The notes beneath the pieces are model-generated. The model had not been told where the DNA came from and searched no databases. It was given only the letters and a program-made list of their open reading frames with translations. 64,000 nt of DNA from Bathymodiolus brooksi. Taxonomy: Eukaryota > Mollusca > Bivalvia > Mytilida > Modiolidae. Positions 26,801 to 32,800 of the stretch are shown in pieces; within the stretch, counting starts at the first letter, position 1; every line of letters starts with the position of its first letter. Made by a program: the position numbers and the translations under genes. Where the stretch lies: positions 77,896,829 to 77,960,828 of the forward strand of contig OY804588.1 of the NCBI GenBank assembly GCA_963680875.1. Reading direction: 5' to 3'.

Positions 26801-29800
26801 TTAAACAGAATTAATTAGTTAGAAAGATTAATGATGTAAATTAAGATGAGAGACTATCCAACTTTACACTTAGAAACAAATTAAAGGAACAAGAGCTTTT
26901 ATTGCTGTTCTATATTTCACAGTCACTGTAGGATCTTTAACTATGAGTATAAGCCATACCCATTAGTCAGCTGACAACACATGAATAAGGAATATATAAT
27001 GTCAAAATTATATTTCCAAATCTTTCTGTTGGGTATAAAAAGATTTGCCTCTACATTAAAGAGAAATCATAATTACAATAGTCTTAACTAGAGGGGTCGT
27101 CGTGGTCATGATCGTATGTTAGTTGGATTTTCAACTACCTGTTCAATCAGTGCCTCTCACCACTAAAGTTGTGAATTTGAACACCCTTCATGGCAAAGTG
27201 TACTCAATACAACATTATGTGATAATATTTGTCAGTGGCTTGCAACAGGTCTATGGTTTTCTCTGGGTCCTCTGGTTTCTCCACCAATAAAACTGACCAC
27301 CACAATATAACTGAAATATTGTTGAAAGTGGCATTAAACATCATAACACATAAACCATCTTAACTAGAACACAGATAATGATAAAGGAGTAATGAAGCTT
27401 TCACGTCTACACACGTTTAGAGATCACATCTCTAATGTGAAGTGTATGACATTCTGTGTGTCATATACTACTGGCAGCCATTTGTTTTTTACTGGAGGTT
27501 CAAGAGCTCAACTAGTAGTGACCAGAATTACTTTAAAAGAAGACACAGACCGCTGTGGTGTAAAAACATCATTTCAGACTTTAAAATCTTGTCACCTTGG
27601 AGAAGAATGGTTGACTAGAAAGCAGAAAAAATTAAAATCTTTCAGATCTAATCCTGAAACAAGAATTATGGACTTGTGTGTTGTGCCTTTGAGAGATATT
27701 ATAGTAAATTGTCTGGATCATTTGTATGTTTTAGGAAGTGCATGTTCTGATGGTTATGTGAGGTAGGTTAAGATCTATAGATCATTTGTAAGTTTTAGGA
27801 AGTGCATTTTCTGATGGTTATGTGAGGTAAGATCTATAAAATATAGTAACTCTAAAAAATATACCTGTAGTTCTTCACAATTTATCCGGAGTTTACTTTG
27901 TAAATTCATAACATTAAGCTTTTTATGTAACCATGGGTATTTGAAACTGATACATGATAGCCTGTTTACTGATCACATAGAGGGGGGAAAAACATGAATG
28001 AGTTATCTCCCTTAGTAGTCAGATCTCACGGTCATAAACTTTCGAGCATGATTTTTATATTCTTACTTTAAAAAATGGCCAATCAAACACAGTACCATTA
28101 TCTTATACATACAGATTTCTGATTGGACGATTTTGGAGTACGAGCGGTATGCTCATTCTTGAAATTTTATGACCATAATCAGGAATGTACGTCATAATTG
28201 GAAGCCATTTTGTGCAGCTTGAAGGTAGGTTTTTACTTATGACATTAGTTATTGTAAGGATAACATTAAATGTGATAGTGTGTCAAATGCCCCTAATTGT
28301 CCGCTAAATACCAGTGTGTCCATCGTTCAAAAACTTGTTGTCAAACTCTCAAACACTTTGACAATGTTATTTCTACCTGTTGTGATCACATTTAATGTTA
28401 TCCTTACAATAACTAATGCTATATAGTAAAAACTTACCTTCAAGCGGGACAAAATGGCTTCCAATTATGATGTACATAGAATGAGAAATATTAATAACTT
28501 ACCTCCCGTTAAGTAGTTGGAAAAGTGAGATGATGAAAGGGATTAAAGTTATGGTGTTCAACGCCACTTTCAACAATATTTCAGTTATATAATGGTAGTC
28601 AGATAATAAATGATCTCCATTAATTTGGTAAGGGAGATCAAAAAAGATTTGTGTTTAGTGTGAAAGATTTATTGTCTCCCTTATCTAAGGGAGATAACTC
28701 ACTAATTTATTCCTTAATATGAAAAGATAGTGTAAACAGTGATGCCGATGGTCAACAGTTCTACCAATATCAACAAAACAAACAATCACCTATTACCTCA
28801 AATCATTGTACACAAATCATATATAATTATACCCCCCGCTCCCCAAAGAGGGAGGGGGGTATGCTGTTTTACCTCTGTCCTTCCATCCGTCCAAGATATT
28901 TTTCGTCACATTTTTCTCAGTAACTATTGATGGCAGAAATCTGATATTTGGTCACAAGCGTCATATAGGTATACCATATTGCGGGTAGCGTTTTTGGACC
29001 CGTCAGATTCTTACTTCCTGTTTGCCGACTTAGTTGGTTTTTATACACATTGAACATATATGCACATTTTTCGTCACATTTTTCTCAGCAACTATTGATG
29101 GCAGAAATCTGATATTTGGTCACAAGCTTCATATAGGTACCCCATATCGTGGGAAACGTTTTTGGACCCATTAGATTCCTACTTCCTGTTTGCCGATTTT
29201 GTTGATTTTTATACACATTTAACATACATTTGTATATGCACATTTTTCATCGCATTTTTCTAAGCAACTATTGATGACAGGAATCTGATATTTGGTCACA
29301 AGCTTCATATAGGTATGCCATATTGTGGGAAGCGTTTTTGGACCCGTCAGATTCCTACTTGCCGAAGAGCGAGGGTATCATAAGTGAGCATTAGCTCACA
29401 GTTCATCTTGTTGGATCTCCATCGGCAACACAAATATAAACAAAACCAAAATACCTGCACAGTTTAGCTTCCATTGAGTTTATATTTTAATTAAAGAGAC
29501 TGGTACTAATTTATCATGTTGACAAGTAAATCAGTAATTGTGATTCATAGCAACACATTATTTTCTTTCTTTTTTTTCCAGATTTTATGTATTTGATGAA
29601 AAGTTCCAGATTCTAACTCCAGTTTGTGAATCTGTCTACCATGATCATTGTGTCTTAAAAATAGTTCATACATTCATAACTAAAAAAGATGTTAGACATT
29701 GTATATTTTTGTCAGCAGGAACTGATGGTAAAATTGCATTATGGGAAATAACAAAACATTTGACTAAGTTTTTATCAAGATATAAATATCACAGTGTTAA

Positions 29801-32800
29801 AACATTGCAGAGAACTGATAAACTAACTACCAATCCTTCACATTCCAAAAATGGAGAAAATATTCTGACCAATCAGAATCCAGATAAGTCAAATCAAGTA
29901 AACCTAGTTGAAATGTCAAAAGTCTTAGCAGACGACAGTGAAATAGTGGATACATGTCAGACAGAAAATTCATCAAGTGAAAAGAACTCGGATGTTTATG
30001 AGGAGGAGAACAGACTTAATGAACCATTGTTTGTGATTTCTAGTCATCAGTCTGGTATAAATGGTATCAGTACGTTAGATTTACAGGGTGAGAATTTTAT
30101 TGGCCAACATTTTGTATTGTCAGTTTTGATTCTATCTAATATTGCCTCCTATTTTCAAATTTTAATCTTCATTTCCTGAAACACTGGATCCTCATCTTTT
30201 CATTATTAAAAATCAATATAAAGAACGAGCACTCATAAAAAGGCTTGACTGATATTTCATAACAAATATATGTGAAAGTCAGATAACTTATACATTTCAA
30301 ACTACATTGGTGCTGTAATGATTAGTATGGCTACTTAGAGTGCATTGGCTTGCTCTTAGGTCAGGTCAAATCAACATTAAAAAACTAAGAATTAGGTATT
30401 TGTCCTTTAAGAAGTTACATGTATACGGAAAAACTGTGTGTTTTGAGGTCTGAATAGTATATACAAATGGTGTAACATGTCTTCCTGCATACTGTTGTTT
30501 TAGTGAGGTATATACAAATGGTGTAACATGTCTTCCTGCATACTGTTGTTTTAGTGAGCTACATAAATCACTAAAGCTTTTTTCTCCCCATGCACATCAA
30601 ATATCAATAGTCTATTTTGCTGAAGAAACCAAAATGTTATATAATCAAACGAACTTCTGCAATGAAGAAGTGACCTTGTAAGAGAAGTGCCACTCGTTTT
30701 ATATTCAGGTTAAAAGTATATGCACCGTTCATTAAGAGGAAAAATGAGACTGCCCTTTATTGACCATGATTTGTTGACTGTATCTTTCTATCTTAGTGCA
30801 TCTGAACAACAATGGCTCGATAAAAGAGGTGGCCTTTGTTGTGAGAGGGTTTTATAAGAAGAGGACAACTGTATACACTAATATAAATACTCCCTCCTTA
30901 TGGACATGATAGAGTTATAAACTGATACATTTTAACTTTTTGATTCCAGAAGGAAAGTTACTGTTGGCTACTGGAGGAGATGATAATTGTCTGGTTATAT
31001 CAATAGTGTCACTACAGGAAAATAACAGCATCAAAATAGATACAAAATGTCAACAGTTATCTGCCCATGCTGCTCAAATAACAGGTAAATGTCAAGAGTT
31101 ATCTGTCCATGCTACTCAAGTAACAGGTAAATGTCAAGAGTTATCTGTCCATGCTGCTCAAGTAACAGGTAAATGTCATGAGTTATCTGCCCATGCTGCT
31201 CAAATAACAGGTAAATGTGAAGAGTTATCTGCCCATGCTGCTCAAATAACAGGTAATTGTCAAGAGTTATCTGCCCATGCTGCTCAAATAACAGGTAAAG
31301 TGGCATTTAAGAATTGAATGCTTTGTTTGTTCATGGTTTTTAACGCCACTTGAAACAATATTTCAGTTATATTGTGGCGGTCAGTTTTATTGGTGGAGGA
31401 AACCGGAATACCCAGAGAAAACCATCGACCTGTCTCAAAACACTGACAAACTTGATCACATAATGTTGTATTGAGTACACCTCACCATGAACAAGGTTCG
31501 AACCCACTACTTTAGTGCTGATAGGCACTTATTGCATAGGTAGTTGTCAATCCAACTACCATACGACCAAGACTGCCCCCAAGAATTGAATAGTTTTATT
31601 GGCATGTGAAAGTGTTTTCCGAAACTTTTCTTTAAATGTACTTCTGTTAACACTTTTACAACCCTATTATAAAACTACAAAAATTGTATTAAATACAGTT
31701 GAATTTATTATTATTTGTTTAAATATCCCCAGAAGTGAGCATAGTTTCAATTTCTAGGTCACATACCAACCTTTGGACCAATAACATGGGACTTTTTTTT
31801 AATGTAATTAAATGTTTCTAGTATTAAATTACTCCATATGTCTATCTTTTTGCTTTATAAATGGAATAAATAGAGCCAGCAATTAATTTACTTCAAGCTG
31901 TATTCAGATTCATCTGACTATATTTTTCACAGGTGTCTGTATTTTAAGCTCATCAAAGATCTTGACAGCCTCAGTAGATCAGCGGGTGTGTTTGTGGGAT
32001 ATAGATTATGCAGTGTCTTTTCCAAGGGTAAGACTTGTAGATTATGCAGATTTCATTCCAAATATAAGATTGTCATTTAAAGATTCCTATTTTTTAAAAA
32101 AAAAGTTTAAGCTGATGGTCAATAGTTCCACCAACAGGGAGGGGTGGGGGTGTATTGTCCCTTTAATTTGATAAAGCACCTCCATTTTATAGAAAGGAAG
32201 GGCATATTGAACACATGCAATTCTCCTTTGTGTATATTTTTTGGAACATTGTTTGTGTACAAATTCTCAACAACGGGTCCCTGTTTTTCATAACAAAGGG
32301 GTCATTTGATCCCATTTTGAAAAATCCCAGATGCAACCCTTCTTCAATATGAACAATATGAACCACTATTTCTAACCTAAAACCATTGAACAGTAAAAAT
32401 AGACCATATTATTATACCTCATATATTAATTACCATAAATAGATTAATTTGATTGAACAATGGGTAAAAATCAGAACACGTGATCACACAGGACAAAAAT
32501 CATATTCCAACCCCTCGGAAGTCTCGCGGGTTTTCCCGCCAGAGTTATCGTTCTTTGACAGGAAAATGTCGGAGGCACTCGGAACGCACCACTTGTTGTG
32601 GATGTGGTTTTTAAATGTCTGAGACAACGTTCCAACTTAAACTGTTTGCCAGCAGTATTTTACATATATGTGTTTTCTTGGTTTCATTCGGTATAATAAA
32701 ACATTTATAGCATGCAGGTTCAGGAAATATGAAAATTTATTCACCCACAAGTATCATATTCTCCACGGGCATTGCCCTCAAGGAATATCATACTCTTGGG

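Noticed and set aside
31112..31306. Antisense ORF opposite WDR6 exon 21
   Set aside because: Mirror of the 42-bp in-frame repeat; no independent support.
30940..31317. A separate 125-codon gene
   Set aside because: It is WDR6 exon 21 read without splicing; upstream acceptor and downstream exon 22 join in phase.
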